From the NCBI GenBank assembly GCA_038141525.1, contig JAYQIF010000004.1, positions 62,001 through 126,000 of the forward strand: a stretch of 64,000 bases of DNA, written 5' to 3'. This DNA comes from BACL21 sp038141525 (GTDB taxonomy: Bacteria; Bacteroidota; Bacteroidia; Flavobacteriales; Flavobacteriaceae). The notes beneath the pieces are model-generated. The model did no database searches. It was not told the origin of the DNA and saw nothing but the letters and a program-made list of their open reading frames with translations. The position numbers were made by a program, and so were the translations under genes. Positions within the stretch are counted from its first letter, which is position 1. The number at the start of each line of letters is the position of its first letter. Shown here in pieces: positions 29,039 to 38,272 of this stretch.

Positions 29039-30058
29039 TTATAATTGACTAAAATAACGTCTATTTTTAAAGAATCTTGCATAGAGAATTGATGAAATGT
29101 GCGCATATTTTAACCGATTTGCCCATTTTTTTCGCTTTTTCAGGTATTTTGGCAATAGTCATAGACCCTGAAATGTGCGCGAACAATGGCCAAATGTGTG
29201 TTTTGGTTTGCCTTGAAGTAAAAATACTAGCCCTGAGAGACCATCTAAAAACAGTCTAAATTTTACAATGACAATAATGCGTGGTCCAGCCACATTTTTG
29301 ATCAGCACCAAAAGTGAATTTCTAAAATTCAAATAAGTCTTTCGTGGATTAGCGTTTTTCAAAGTGCCCCCGCCTTTGTGATAGACACTCGAATCTGTGA
29401 TGCATGACACGCGCCCGCCTTGGGATTGTAATCGCCAACACAAATCGATTTCTTCTTGATGAGCAAATAAGTCGGCATCAAACCCACCCACACGCGCAAA
29501 AGCCTCTGCGCGCAAAACTAAGCACGCCCCGCTGGCCCAAAAGATATCCTGCGCGCCGTCATACTGACCGTAATCTTGCTCCAGAATACCGAGGATGCGC
29601 CCACGGCAAAACGGATAACCTAAGGCGTCTAAATAACCGCCTGCTGCTCCGGCATATTCGAAATGTTGTAGGTTGCTTAGATCCTTGATTTTTGGCTGAG
29701 CCGCGACTAAGTCTTTATTGTTTTCAAAGGCCTGAATAATGGGGGGCAACCAATGTTGAACTACTTTAATGTCGTTATTCAAGAGAATATAGAGGTGTAC
29801 GGTGACTTTGTTGTTTTTTTCTTGAGCTTTTAGTTGGGCAATTGCACGGTTATAACCACCAGCATACCCCAGATTTTCCACAAGGGCAATCCTGCGCACT
29901 TGTGGATAATGCTGAGCCAGCCAACTCAAAGAGGCATCGTTAGACCCATTGTCTGCCACGATAACGTCTGCCTCAGGGCTGTAACCCAACAATGGCGCCA
30001 GGAATTCTTGCATTAGGGCCAGTCCGTTATAATTCAATACAATGATTGCCGTTTTCAC
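29039..30058 (-). CDS. Family 2 glycosyltransferase (two frameshifts near the C-terminus)
   Basis: About 339 residues after correction. The GT-A fold starts TAIIVLNYNGLALMQEFL, with VIVADNGSNDASLSWL, NLGYAGGYNRAI, LLNNDIKV (DxD-like) and a conserved acceptor loop FDADLFAHQEEIDLCWRL, followed by YHKGGGTLKNANPRKTYLNFRN. The C-terminal helices are split: an extra G near 29176 (KHTF/AIVRAHF) and a missing base near 29155 join it to LPKYLKKRKKWANRLKYAHI and an end at TAA 29039. Without the correction it would stop at 29159. It is related to rhamnosyltransferase-like enzymes; the sugar and acceptor are unknown. It starts with GTG 30058 and is divergent from the aminotransferase gene. Confidence 0.88.
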
Positions 30059-30123
30059 GATTGCAATTTAGCTCGAAATCACACAAATATCCTCCTGAAA
30101 TTGCACAAAAATTGCGCAACCTT

Positions 30124-30131
30124 TACCTTTA
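30124..30131 (+). promoter_or_regulatory. Near-consensus -7 element for the DegT-family gene
   Basis: TACCTTTA differs from TAnnTTTG only in the last base. It is 51 bases before ATG 30182, in the divergent region that also holds the palindrome TTGCGCAA (30112-30119). Confidence 0.3.
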
Positions 30132-30181
30132 CTCCGAATCTAATCAACGATTGTGATCAAGCAATCGTATCATCAGAGAAT

Positions 30182-31373
30182 ATGCCAGGATTTGAAGTTT
30201 TTGGGGCTCAAGAACGAGCTCAGGTCAATGAAGTATTGGAAACAGGGATATTGATGCGTTATGGTTTTGACGGCATGCGTCAAGGCCGGTTTAAGGCGCT
30301 AGAATTTGAGCAGGCCTTTGCCGAGCGCATGGGCGTGGACCATTGTCAATTGGTCTCTAGTGGAACGGCAGCCCTGAGCGTGGCCCTGGCCAGTGCTGGT
30401 ATTGGTGCTGGCGATGAGGTCATTATGCCCACTTTTACCTTTGTGGCGAGTTTTGAATCTATTCTGATGTTGGGGGCTATTCCTGTTTTGGTCGATATAG
30501 ATGATACCTTAGGCTTAGACCCAAAGGCCGTCTCAGAGGCCATTACTGAGAAAACAAAGGCGGTAATGCCCGTACATATGTGCGGCTCAATGGCCGACCT
30601 CGATGCTTTGAAAGAGATCTGTACCAAGCACCAGCTGATCCTGCTTGAAGATGCCTGCCAAGCTATTGGCGGCACCTATAAAGGGAGTCTCACTCGGTGC
30701 ATACGGAGACTTGGGCTGTTTTAGTTTTGATTTTGTCAAGACCATTACCTGCGGAGAAGGAGGTGGGGTGATCACCAATAACGCCGATTATAAGGTGAAT
30801 GCGGATCAGTATCAGGACCATGGACACGATCATATCGGTATGGATCGCGGCGCTGAAACCCACCCGACTTTAGGGTATAATTTTAGGATTTCTGAGTTAC
30901 ACGCTGCTGTAGGACTCGGTCAACTGCAGCGTTTTGACGAAATTTTGGACCGTCAAAAAATGCATTACGAAACTCTAGCGGCGGCTGTAGCCGACGTGCC
31001 TGGGGTTACCTTCAGAAGGGTTCCAGAGGGTGGCGTACAGAATCACTCTTTTTTGAACATCTTTTTACCCACAGCTGAAAAGGCCGAGGCGGCCCAAAAA
31101 GCCTTATCTACGGCTGGAATTGATGCGTGTTTTTATTGGTTTAAGAATAATTGGCATTACATTAACGGTTGGGAACATTTGACCCAAGCCAAAAGTATTG
31201 CACCACTCACCCCACAAATTCAGGAGGCATTAACAGCGCTTTCTGCCAAAGATTTCTCCCAAAGTGACCATTATATGGGACGAACACTCAGTTTTCTGGT
31301 CAAACTCGGCTGGGATGAAGCCACACTTAATCAGCGGGCTCAAATCATGCGCGCAACTCTGATGAGCCTCTAA
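30182..31373 (+). CDS. DegT/DnrJ/EryC1/StrS aminotransferase, KdnA-like (one frameshift)
   Basis: About 396 residues after joining. It starts MPGFEVFGAQERAQVNEVLE, then shows SSGTAALSVALA, MPTFTFVASFESIL, VHMCGSMADLDALK, LLEDACQAIGG and the PLP lysine in SFDFVKTITCGEGGG, with DHGHDHIG and NFRISELHAAVGLGQL after it. The family aminates keto-sugar nucleotides or keto-sugars. From memory, the MCGSMAD, FVKTITCGEGG and DHGHDHIG segments are those of KdnA, which makes 8-amino-3,8-dideoxy-octulosonate (Kdo8N) for lipopolysaccharide. I give that as a likely but unproven identity; the partner oxidase KdnB is not in the window. An extra G near 30683 (GTYKG/VSLGAYG) breaks the frame. Confidence 0.85.
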
Positions 31374-31472
31374 CACCGGTACGCGCGACACGATTTGCTT
31401 AGGACAATTGTGGCGGGACACTGATGTGGGCCTGAGACACACTTGGTGCTCTGCAACTAACAGGCTTTAAGA

Positions 31473-32627
31473 CTAGTAGGAAATATAGTCGGTAATCTCG
31501 AGACCGTAACCGATCATACCGACACGCTTGCTTTGCTGGTGATTGGAAATGAGTTTGATTTTATGAATGCCTAAGTCGTGCAGAATCTGTGCGCCAATCC
31601 CAAAATCTTTATTGTCCATTGGCAGTTGTGGCGCTTTGACCACTGTTCCGGCCACTTGTAAGGATTTGAGCTGAGTCAGGCGACTGAGCACATTCATAGA
31701 GGGCTTGTTTTGGTTGATAAATACCATAGCGCCATGACCGTGATCATTAATCACCTGAAACATAGCGTCTAGGGTTTGGTGGGCATCTTGTGTTAGGGTT
31801 GCTAATAAATCATTGTTGACCATGGAGGCATTGACGCGCACGGGCACCTCAGTTTTGGTATTCCAAGTTCCTTTGGTAAGGGCAATGTGCACTTGATTGT
31901 TTGTGGTCTGTAGATAGGCGCGCAGTCTATAGCGTCCAAAACGCGTCTCTAGCTCAAAGTCTTCTCTTTTCTCAATCAAAGAATCGTGTTCCATTCGGTA
32001 GGCGACCAGATCTTCAATCGAAACGAGTTTTAAGTTAAATTGCTTGGCGACTTCCACGAGTTGAGGCAGGCGGGCCATGGTCCCGTCTTCATTCATGATT
32101 TCTACAATAACACCAGCGGGCTGAAAACCTGCCAATCGCGCAAAATCAATTGCCGCTTCTGTATGCCCGGTGCGGCGCAATACACCACCTTCTTTGGCCA
32201 CCAAGGGGAAAATATGACCGGGACGACTCAAATCAAAAGGCTTGGTTTGGTCATCGGTTAGGGCTTTAATGGTTTTGGCGCGATCCGAGGCAGAAATACC
32301 TGTGGTCACTCCCGAACCCTTCAAATCTACAGATATAGTAAAGGCCGTTTCCATGGGGTCGGTATTGTTACCCACCATCATATGGAGATCTAGTTGTTTG
32401 CAACGCGATTCGGTCAGTGGCGCACAAATGAGTCCACGACCATGGGTGGCCATAAAATTGATCATTTCTGGGGTAACACACTCTGCAGCGGCTAGGAAAT
32501 CGCCTTCATTTTCACGATCCTGATCGTCCACCACGATGATCACTTCGCCCCGCTTAACGGCTGCAATGGCCTCTTCAATGGGGTCCAAGACAATCTCTGG
32601 TTGATTTGGGCTAGTGTTCTGGGTCAT
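31473..32627 (-). CDS. ribB: 3,4-dihydroxy-2-butanone-4-phosphate synthase with degenerate GTP cyclohydrolase II domain
   Basis: A 384-residue intact protein. Residues 1-210 form the RibB domain with DDQDRENEGDFLAAAE, THGRGLICAPL and RTGHTEAAIDFARL, all conserved. This makes the four-carbon unit of riboflavin from ribulose-5-phosphate. The C-terminal domain is GTP-cyclohydrolase-II-like in size and ending (DFGIGAQILHDLGIHKIKLISN), but where RibA has the zinc cysteines after VRVHSE it reads VRVNASMVNNDLLATL, with no cysteines. Only the RibB activity is therefore expected. It is the last gene of the tpx-to-ribB run, 44 bases after the permease gene. Confidence 0.92.
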   Translation of the reverse strand: MTQNTSPNQPEIVLDPIEEAIAAVKRGEVIIVVDDQDRENEGDFLAAAECVTPEMINFMATHGRGLICAPLTESRCKQLDLHMMVGNNTDPMETAFTISVDLKGSGVTTGISASDRAKTIKALTDDQTKPFDLSRPGHIFPLVAKEGGVLRRTGHTEAAIDFARLAGFQPAGVIVEIMNEDGTMARLPQLVEVAKQFNLKLVSIEDLVAYRMEHDSLIEKREDFELETRFGRYRLRAYLQTTNNQVHIALTKGTWNTKTEVPVRVNASMVNNDLLATLTQDAHQTLDAMFQVINDHGHGAMVFINQNKPSMNVLSRLTQLKSLQVAGTVVKAPQLPMDNKDFGIGAQILHDLGIHKIKLISNHQQSKRVGMIGYGLEITDYISY

Positions 32628-32671
32628 GAGTCAATTTTTTCAATGGGTGCAAATATAGCGATTGGCCCCGA

Positions 32672-34099
32672 CTATTTCTTTTTGCGCCATTTAAAACGCT
32701 GAAAAAAGGCATCGAAATCAAAAATACCGCGATCTGTCGTAGCGCGATAGGTCAGCCATATACTCAGGGGCAGCATAATAAAGCTGCTGATCCAGGTCGC
32801 CATAAATGGATGCATGGTGCCGTCTTCTGCACTGTTTTTGGCAAAAATACCGATAAAGTGATAGGTCAAAAATAAGACCACGGCAATGACCATAGGCAGT
32901 CCCATGCCCCCTTTGCGTATGATCGCTCCAAGCGGTGCGCCCACAAAAAACAAAATAATACAGGAAATGGCCAAAGCAAACTTTTCATGAAAGGCAATCT
33001 CATGCTTGTTTATTGTTTTGATCAGCTGCTGATGATTCTTCTTCTTAGAACCAAGGGCTTGCTTAGTGCTGCGCACATTGTCTAAAGCGGTGGCTGCGAT
33101 ACGCACTTGTTGACGTATGTCATAGAGGGCTAATACGGAGGTGAATTCTGCCTTGTTCTTGATTTTTTTATAGGTCGAATCCCCAAATTGTGTAAAGCCA
33201 CTGCGGAAATACATATTGCCTGTCATTTGCTGGATATCCTCACTGAACACATCCGATAGACGATCGATCTCTGGTATGAGTTCCCCTACATTATACATGT
33301 TGTGGTTATTGAGTTTGTTTTCTTTGTCGATATCGGTATCGTTGAGTTCGGTCAGGTCAATATGTATGGTATAGGTCTCAAATGCACTTTTGGCAAAGGG
33401 TCGATTGATGCGCTCTTTGACGCCATTACTCAGCTGAATATCCTCATAATAATGACCATTGCGCAGGATCAAGGACAGTGTGTTGGAATCTTCGGAACTC
33501 GCCAATTCTCCCGATTCAGCCATAATTACGGTAGTGTTTTCGCTTGGGCTTTCAGGATTTTTTTTGTGTATGATGACCTCGTTCAAATACTGGTCACGAT
33601 CGCCATATTTTTCTTGAACCTTGATGTTAAAATCATCTCCAATAGAGCTGAATTGACCTGCGACAATAGCCATAGAGGGGCTGACTTGGGCAATATTACG
33701 ACGAAGATTTTGCCATTTGTATTCGGAATAGGGGATGACATTGTTGGCAAAGACAAAAGCCACCGCTGAGAGCAGTAAAATAAAGACAGAAAGACTCCGC
33801 ATGGCGCGTTGCAATGAGATTCCTGTGGATTTCATGGCTGCGAACTCGTACTGCTCTGATAAAGTCCCAAAAACCATCAATGAAGTCACCAAAATGGTCA
33901 ATGGCAATACTAAAGGGATTAGTTTCGGGGTAAAAAACCACAAAAATTTAAGAATTATGGAAAACGATAAATCTTTACCCGCCAATTCTGAGATGTAGAG
34001 CCAAATGGTCTGTAGCACAAATATGAACATCAAAATAATAAAGACGCTAAAAAACGTCTTTAAAAAACTCGTTAAGATGTAACGGTCGAGTATTTTCAC
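32672..34099 (-). CDS. LptF/LptG-family lipopolysaccharide transport permease
   Basis: A 475-residue intact membrane protein. Three helices come first (LKTFFSVFIILMFIFVLQTI, PKLIPLVLPLTILVTSLMVF, and one around residue 100). A long periplasmic jellyroll-type domain follows, then three C-terminal helices (FALAISCIILFFVGAPLGAI, GMGLPMVIAVVLFLTYHFIG, ISSFIMLPLSIWLTY). This is the YjgP/YjgQ layout. With LptB it extracts LPS from the inner membrane. I cannot tell LptF from LptG. It begins 4 bases after the lolA stop, and the coupling with a LolA homologue suggests joint envelope biogenesis. Confidence 0.9.
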   Translation of the reverse strand: MKILDRYILTSFLKTFFSVFIILMFIFVLQTIWLYISELAGKDLSFSIILKFLWFFTPKLIPLVLPLTILVTSLMVFGTLSEQYEFAAMKSTGISLQRAMRSLSVFILLLSAVAFVFANNVIPYSEYKWQNLRRNIAQVSPSMAIVAGQFSSIGDDFNIKVQEKYGDRDQYLNEVIIHKKNPESPSENTTVIMAESGELASSEDSNTLSLILRNGHYYEDIQLSNGVKERINRPFAKSAFETYTIHIDLTELNDTDIDKENKLNNHNMYNVGELIPEIDRLSDVFSEDIQQMTGNMYFRSGFTQFGDSTYKKIKNKAEFTSVLALYDIRQQVRIAATALDNVRSTKQALGSKKKNHQQLIKTINKHEIAFHEKFALAISCIILFFVGAPLGAIIRKGGMGLPMVIAVVLFLTYHFIGIFAKNSAEDGTMHPFMATWISSFIMLPLSIWLTYRATTDRGIFDFDAFFQRFKWRKKK

Positions 34100-34103
34100 G
34101 GTT

Positions 34104-34775
34104 TTAGTAAAGGGTGTTTATGTAATACCCCTGTTTTTGATACGCCTCGAGGTCTACCTCAAATACATCGGCAGCCAGTTGTTGATTTGGTGAGAAAGAC
34201 TTAACGGTCAAAATGAACTGGGTCCCCTGAGCGTCGGTTTGTATGAGTTTATAAATATGTTTTGTTGCTGTGTCAATGCCCAGCAGCATATACTTGATTT
34301 CTGCGTTGGAATCTATGGGGTAGAGCTTAACATACTGAATGGTTTTACCAGCTACCTTTTGGGCGATATCCCACACATAGGAATAACCCTCTTTATAAAA
34401 GGTAAGCAATTTTGAGGGTGAGACACTTTTGTCCTCTTCTGGGTCGGGATCACTGACGGTAATTTCGAGATCATCAGGAGCGATGGTGTATAATTTGTCC
34501 CCATTGTAGATGCGCGTCATACCCATCATGCCGAGTTGATAGCGCTCACCGCTCAAAGTAACCGTGCCTTGAGTTTTTTGGTCGACGCCTTCTTTTTGGT
34601 TGACTAAATTCCAAGTAAAGTCAATGTCAATATTGTCGTAGCTACTGACCCTCTGGGCCACAGCATCCAGTAAGTCTTGTGCTTTTTTGGCATTTTGACT
34701 CCAGCTGATGGTGTAAACCAGTGACAGGGCTAGGGTTAAAACAGTGGTTAAGGTATATTTATTCTTTTGTCTCAT
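34104..34775 (-). CDS. LolA-like outer-membrane lipoprotein carrier protein
   Basis: A 223-residue periplasmic protein with a Sec signal (LTLALSLVYTISWSQ) and the half-barrel LolA fold: DLLDAVAQRVSSYDNIDIDFTW, GTVTLSGERYQLGM, TRIYNGDKLYTIAPDDLEITV and VFEVDLEAYQKQGYYINTLY. LolA carries lipoproteins from the LolCDE complex across the periplasm. Its ATG overlaps the ftsK 3' end by 17 bases, and it is followed 4 bases later by the LptF/G permease. Confidence 0.88.
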   Translation of the reverse strand: MRQKNKYTLTTVLTLALSLVYTISWSQNAKKAQDLLDAVAQRVSSYDNIDIDFTWNLVNQKEGVDQKTQGTVTLSGERYQLGMMGMTRIYNGDKLYTIAPDDLEITVSDPDPEEDKSVSPSKLLTFYKEGYSYVWDIAQKVAGKTIQYVKLYPIDSNAEIKYMLLGIDTATKHIYKLIQTDAQGTQFILTVKSFSPNQQLAADVFEVDLEAYQKQGYYINTLY

Positions 34776-37203
34776 TGTCCAATAGTTTATTGAGTGCCTC
34801 TAAATCTGGGACCAATATTTGTCGTGCTTTACTCCCTTCGAATGGACCGACAATGCCGGCAGCTTCTAGTTGGTCAATAATGCGCCCCGCCCTGTTGTAT
34901 CCCAGTTTTAATTTGCGCTGTAAGAGCGATGCTGAGCCCTGCTGTGCAATCACCAAAACCTCAGCAGCATCTCTAAATAGTTTGTCGCGCTCGTCAATAG
35001 CAATATCAAGACTCGTGCCACTTTCTTCTCCGACGTATTCTGGCAAAAGGTGGGCGTCTGGATAGGCTTTTTGCCCGCCAATATACTCTGTTATATCTGC
35101 CACCTCTGGCGTGTCCAAAAAGGCACACTGTAAACGCACCACGTCGTTGCCTTGAGTGTAAAGCATATCTCCACGTCCAATGAGTTGATCTGCACCCGAG
35201 GCGTCTAAAATCGTTCTTGAGTCAATTTTACTGGTCACACGAAACGCGATGCGTGCCGGGAAATTGGCTTTAATGATACCGGTGATGACATTAACCGAAG
35301 GGCGCTGTGTGGCGATAATTAAATGAATACCTATGGCCCTTGCGAGCTGCGCCAGTCGAGCGATCGGTGTTTCCACTTCTTTACCAGCGGTCATGATCAA
35401 ATCGGCAAATTCATCAATGACCAAGACGATATACGGCAAAAAGCGATGACCATCGTTAGGGTTTAATTTACGAGACTTAAACTTATCGTTGTACTCCTTA
35501 ATGTTGCGCACCATGGCGTCTTTAAGCAGATCATAGCGTTGATCCATTTCAATACACAGGGAATTAAGTGTGTGTATGACTTTGGTGGTATCGGTGATGA
35601 TGGCCTCATCGGTGTCGGGCAATTTAGCCAGATAATGACGTTCAATCTTGTTAAATAAGGTCAGCTCAACTTTCTTGGGATCTACAAAAACAAACTTGAC
35701 TTCGGCTGGGTGCTTTTTATAAAGTAGTGAGGCCAAAATTGCATTGAGACCGACAGACTTTCCTTGTCCCGTAGCCCCGGCCATAAGTAAATGAGGCATT
35801 TTAGCCAAATCCACTACGAAGGTCTCATTGCTGATGGTTTTGCCCAGAGCCAGAGGCAACTCCATCTCTGCTTTTTGAAATTTTGGCGAACTGATCACAC
35901 TGCGCATGGAGACCATTTGCGGAGATTTGTTGGGCACCTCGATACCAATTGTTCCTTTACCGGGAATAGGGGCAATAATGCGTATGCCCAAAGCCGAAAG
36001 GGACAGAGCAATATCGTCCTCTAAATTTTTAATTTTTGAAATACGTACGCCAGCCTCCGGGACGATTTCATAAAGGGTTACCGTAGGTCCAATCGTGGCT
36101 TTGATATTGGCAATACCGATAGAATAATTATTTAGGGTATCGATAATACGCCTTTTGTATTCTTCGAGTTCCTGTTCGTCAATGGTAATGCCTTGGCCGT
36201 TGGAATAATCCTTGAGCAGGTCGATCGAGGGGAATCTGAAGTTTTTTAATTCTAGTGTGGGGTCAAACCGCCCAAAATCTTGTACAAGTTGCTGACTGGT
36301 GCTCAGAGGCTCTTCTTCTTTGGTCGTTTCGATTTCGAAAGAAACATCATCGGTATGTTCTGTGCTGCTTACTTTTGGTTTTTTGGTTGTTGTGGAGTTA
36401 TTCTCTGTGGCCTGCACAGAATCATGATCCAATGCTACAGTGGCGGCTTGCTTGTCTGTTTCTTTATTAGTATCCTCGGCCGGGGCACTAAATTCATGAC
36501 CATCATTGGTTGGCGTTTGTGGCTCTGTTTGAGCAGTCGTCTCTAACTCGGATTGATCTTGCTTTGATGAATCGATAGAGGAAGCCTTGGTCTGTGAGGA
36601 GGACCCTTTAATATTTTTGGGGATACTTTTTAGCCAATGAATCAAACCATCTGGAGTCCATTTAAGCCGCAGCACAAGATACACCAGGCCTGTAAAGCCC
36701 AAAAGCAATCCGAGTCCAGTACTGCCCATAAACCCGCGCAGCAGTTCGCTGATTTCAAATCCAACTACACCGCCGAGCATAGGGTTATCGCTGGCTAAAA
36801 ACCCAAAGCACAGACTGAACCAAAGCATAAGATAAAGTCCCCAAAACCAAAATGTCTTTAAAGCGCGCGTGGCAAGGTTAAAGAACAAATAGAGTCCTGA
36901 AACCACAAATAAGCCCGCCAAAATAAAAGCCGCTACACCAAAACCATTGTAGATAAACAAGTCCCCCAAGAAGTTGCCCAGATGACTGAGATAATTCTCC
37001 GCGTCTGCCTGACGGTCGAAAGTACCCACCAAGCTTTGATCGCTTTGCCAGCTGATCATGTAGGAGCCAAAAGAAAACAACAGGGCGATACCAAAGACCA
37101 CCAAAAAACCGCCAGAGAGAACCGTTTGCTGGCGTGTCATGGTCCACGACTTGGATTTTGTCTTAGTTTTTGAGGTTTTCTTAGGTGTTTTTTTCAAAAC
37201 CAT
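34759..37203 (-). CDS. ftsK: DNA translocase FtsK
   Basis: An 814-residue intact protein. Four or five N-terminal transmembrane helices (about residues 25-175) anchor it at the septum. A variable Ser/Thr/Gln/Glu-rich linker (about 190-300) follows. The motor has Walker A GATGQGKS and Walker B VLVIDEFADLIM, plus LARAIGIHLIIATQRPSVNV. The gamma winged-helix domain is at the end (LQRKLKLGYNRAGRIIDQLE), which reads polar KOPS sites. FtsK moves chromosome ends through the division septum and activates XerCD. It heads the ftsK-lolA-lptF/G-ribB run, 62 bases after dgkA. Confidence 0.96.
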   Translation of the reverse strand: MVLKKTPKKTSKTKTKSKSWTMTRQQTVLSGGFLVVFGIALLFSFGSYMISWQSDQSLVGTFDRQADAENYLSHLGNFLGDLFIYNGFGVAAFILAGLFVVSGLYLFFNLATRALKTFWFWGLYLMLWFSLCFGFLASDNPMLGGVVGFEISELLRGFMGSTGLGLLLGFTGLVYLVLRLKWTPDGLIHWLKSIPKNIKGSSSQTKASSIDSSKQDQSELETTAQTEPQTPTNDGHEFSAPAEDTNKETDKQAATVALDHDSVQATENNSTTTKKPKVSSTEHTDDVSFEIETTKEEEPLSTSQQLVQDFGRFDPTLELKNFRFPSIDLLKDYSNGQGITIDEQELEEYKRRIIDTLNNYSIGIANIKATIGPTVTLYEIVPEAGVRISKIKNLEDDIALSLSALGIRIIAPIPGKGTIGIEVPNKSPQMVSMRSVISSPKFQKAEMELPLALGKTISNETFVVDLAKMPHLLMAGATGQGKSVGLNAILASLLYKKHPAEVKFVFVDPKKVELTLFNKIERHYLAKLPDTDEAIITDTTKVIHTLNSLCIEMDQRYDLLKDAMVRNIKEYNDKFKSRKLNPNDGHRFLPYIVLVIDEFADLIMTAGKEVETPIARLAQLARAIGIHLIIATQRPSVNVITGIIKANFPARIAFRVTSKIDSRTILDASGADQLIGRGDMLYTQGNDVVRLQCAFLDTPEVADITEYIGGQKAYPDAHLLPEYVGEESGTSLDIAIDERDKLFRDAAEVLVIAQQGSASLLQRKLKLGYNRAGRIIDQLEAAGIVGPFEGSKARQILVPDLEALNKLLDNETKE

Positions 37204-37265
37204 GGATCAGGGTGTCTACTTACAAATATACAAGTATAGCCTTCAGTATACAAGGCACTTCTGAA

Positions 37266-37625
37266 TTAAACAAGTCCCAGCTTTGGGACGTAAATTAATG
37301 TGGCCACCACTAAAGATATGATTACTGCGATAGCCACAAAGCCTGCGGACATATCTTTTATGCGCCCAATTTTTGGATCGAAATTTGGTTCGACGATATC
37401 CGCAAAGCGCTCGATAGTTGTGTTGACTCCTTCAGCCATTAATACAAGTCCTATGGACAGGGTTTGTATGGCCCATTGCCACGGCTCAATCTCAACATAG
37501 AAACCAAGCAGTGTAATTAAAAAACCAATGAGTAATTGAATGCGAAAGGCCCGCTCTTGAAATAAGATCAGCATGCCGCGCAGCGCAACTCTCGAGGCTT
37601 GAAATACACTTTGATTCGGTCTCAT
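37266..37625 (-). CDS. dgkA: Diacylglycerol/undecaprenol kinase family protein
   Basis: A 119-residue inner-membrane protein with three transmembrane helices. The catalytic segment EGVNTTIERFAD and the later KDMSAGFVAIAVIISLVVA match the DgkA signature. It phosphorylates diacylglycerol or undecaprenol. Gram-positive-like short members prefer undecaprenol and the choice here is open. Its ATG directly abuts the tpx stop codon with no spacer. Confidence 0.92.
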   Translation of the reverse strand: MRPNQSVFQASRVALRGMLILFQERAFRIQLLIGFLITLLGFYVEIEPWQWAIQTLSIGLVLMAEGVNTTIERFADIVEPNFDPKIGRIKDMSAGFVAIAVIISLVVATLIYVPKLGLV

Positions 37626-38126
37626 TTAACTCAGGGCCTTGATCGCGCTATCAAAATCAGGTGCTTGTCCAATTTCAGGAACAAGTTCCGTGTAGATGAC
37701 ATTGTGATTGGTATCGGTTACCACCACTGCACGGGCATGTAAACCAGCAAATGCTCCAGATTCGATTTCCACGCCATAATCACGACCAAATTGTCCTGTT
37801 TTGAAGTCGCTCAAAACAACGACATCCTCTAAGCCGTCTGCCGCACAAAACCGTGCCTGAGCGAAGGGCAGATCGCGAGAGATGCACAAAATTACGGTGT
37901 CTGGATGCTCACTTGCGTGTTGATTAAACGTGCGTGCTGAGGCGCTGCAAACTCCTGTGTCTACACTAGGAAAAATATTCAGGACTAATTTCTTTCCTGC
38001 AAAATCACTGAGATTTACAGGCGTTAAATCTTTGGTGCTTAATTCAAAGTCAGGACATTTTGTGCCTATTTCAGGCAAACTACCATTTGTTGTAGTGGGG
38101 TTGCCCCCAAGGGTGATTTTGGCCAT
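37626..38126 (-). CDS. tpx: Thiol peroxidase Tpx (atypical 2-Cys peroxiredoxin)
   Basis: A 166-residue protein starting MAKITLGGNP. It has the peroxidatic cysteine at residue 60 in FPSVDTGVC and a resolving cysteine in the LCISRDLPFAQARFC region, as in Tpx. It reduces hydroperoxides at the expense of thioredoxin. ATG 38126 is chosen because family members start there; an in-frame codon 36 bases upstream is less likely. A perfect 10-bp palindrome lies 18 bases upstream. It is the first gene of the six-gene run. Confidence 0.95.
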   Translation of the reverse strand: MAKITLGGNPTTTNGSLPEIGTKCPDFELSTKDLTPVNLSDFAGKKLVLNIFPSVDTGVCSASARTFNQHASEHPDTVILCISRDLPFAQARFCAADGLEDVVVLSDFKTGQFGRDYGVEIESGAFAGLHARAVVVTDTNHNVIYTELVPEIGQAPDFDSAIKALS

Positions 38127-38143
38127 AGTTTTATCTGTTTTTT

Positions 38144-38153
38144 GTAACGTTAC
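38144..38153. promoter_or_regulatory. 10-bp palindrome in the tpx leader
   Basis: GTAACGTTAC is a perfect palindrome 18-27 bases upstream of the tpx ATG. It may be an operator or a chance occurrence. Confidence 0.25.
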
Positions 38154-38272
38154 TTCCTGCATTTAATGATGAGCATTATGGTCTTGTTTTTCTTTCTACT
38201 GCCACAGATCGCTCACTGCTCTTTAATTTGGATGTTTCTTTAAGGTTACTTTTATTGTTTCATCAATACAAC

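Noticed and set aside
29077..29259. Small plus-strand gene between the OmpA-family gene and the glycosyltransferase
   Set aside because: It lies opposite the corrected C-terminal end of the glycosyltransferase, which explains this stretch.
36255..36546. Two hydrophobic reading frames antisense to ftsK
   Set aside because: They lie wholly opposite the FtsK linker and have no conserved content, promoter or start context, so they are shadows of the coding strand.
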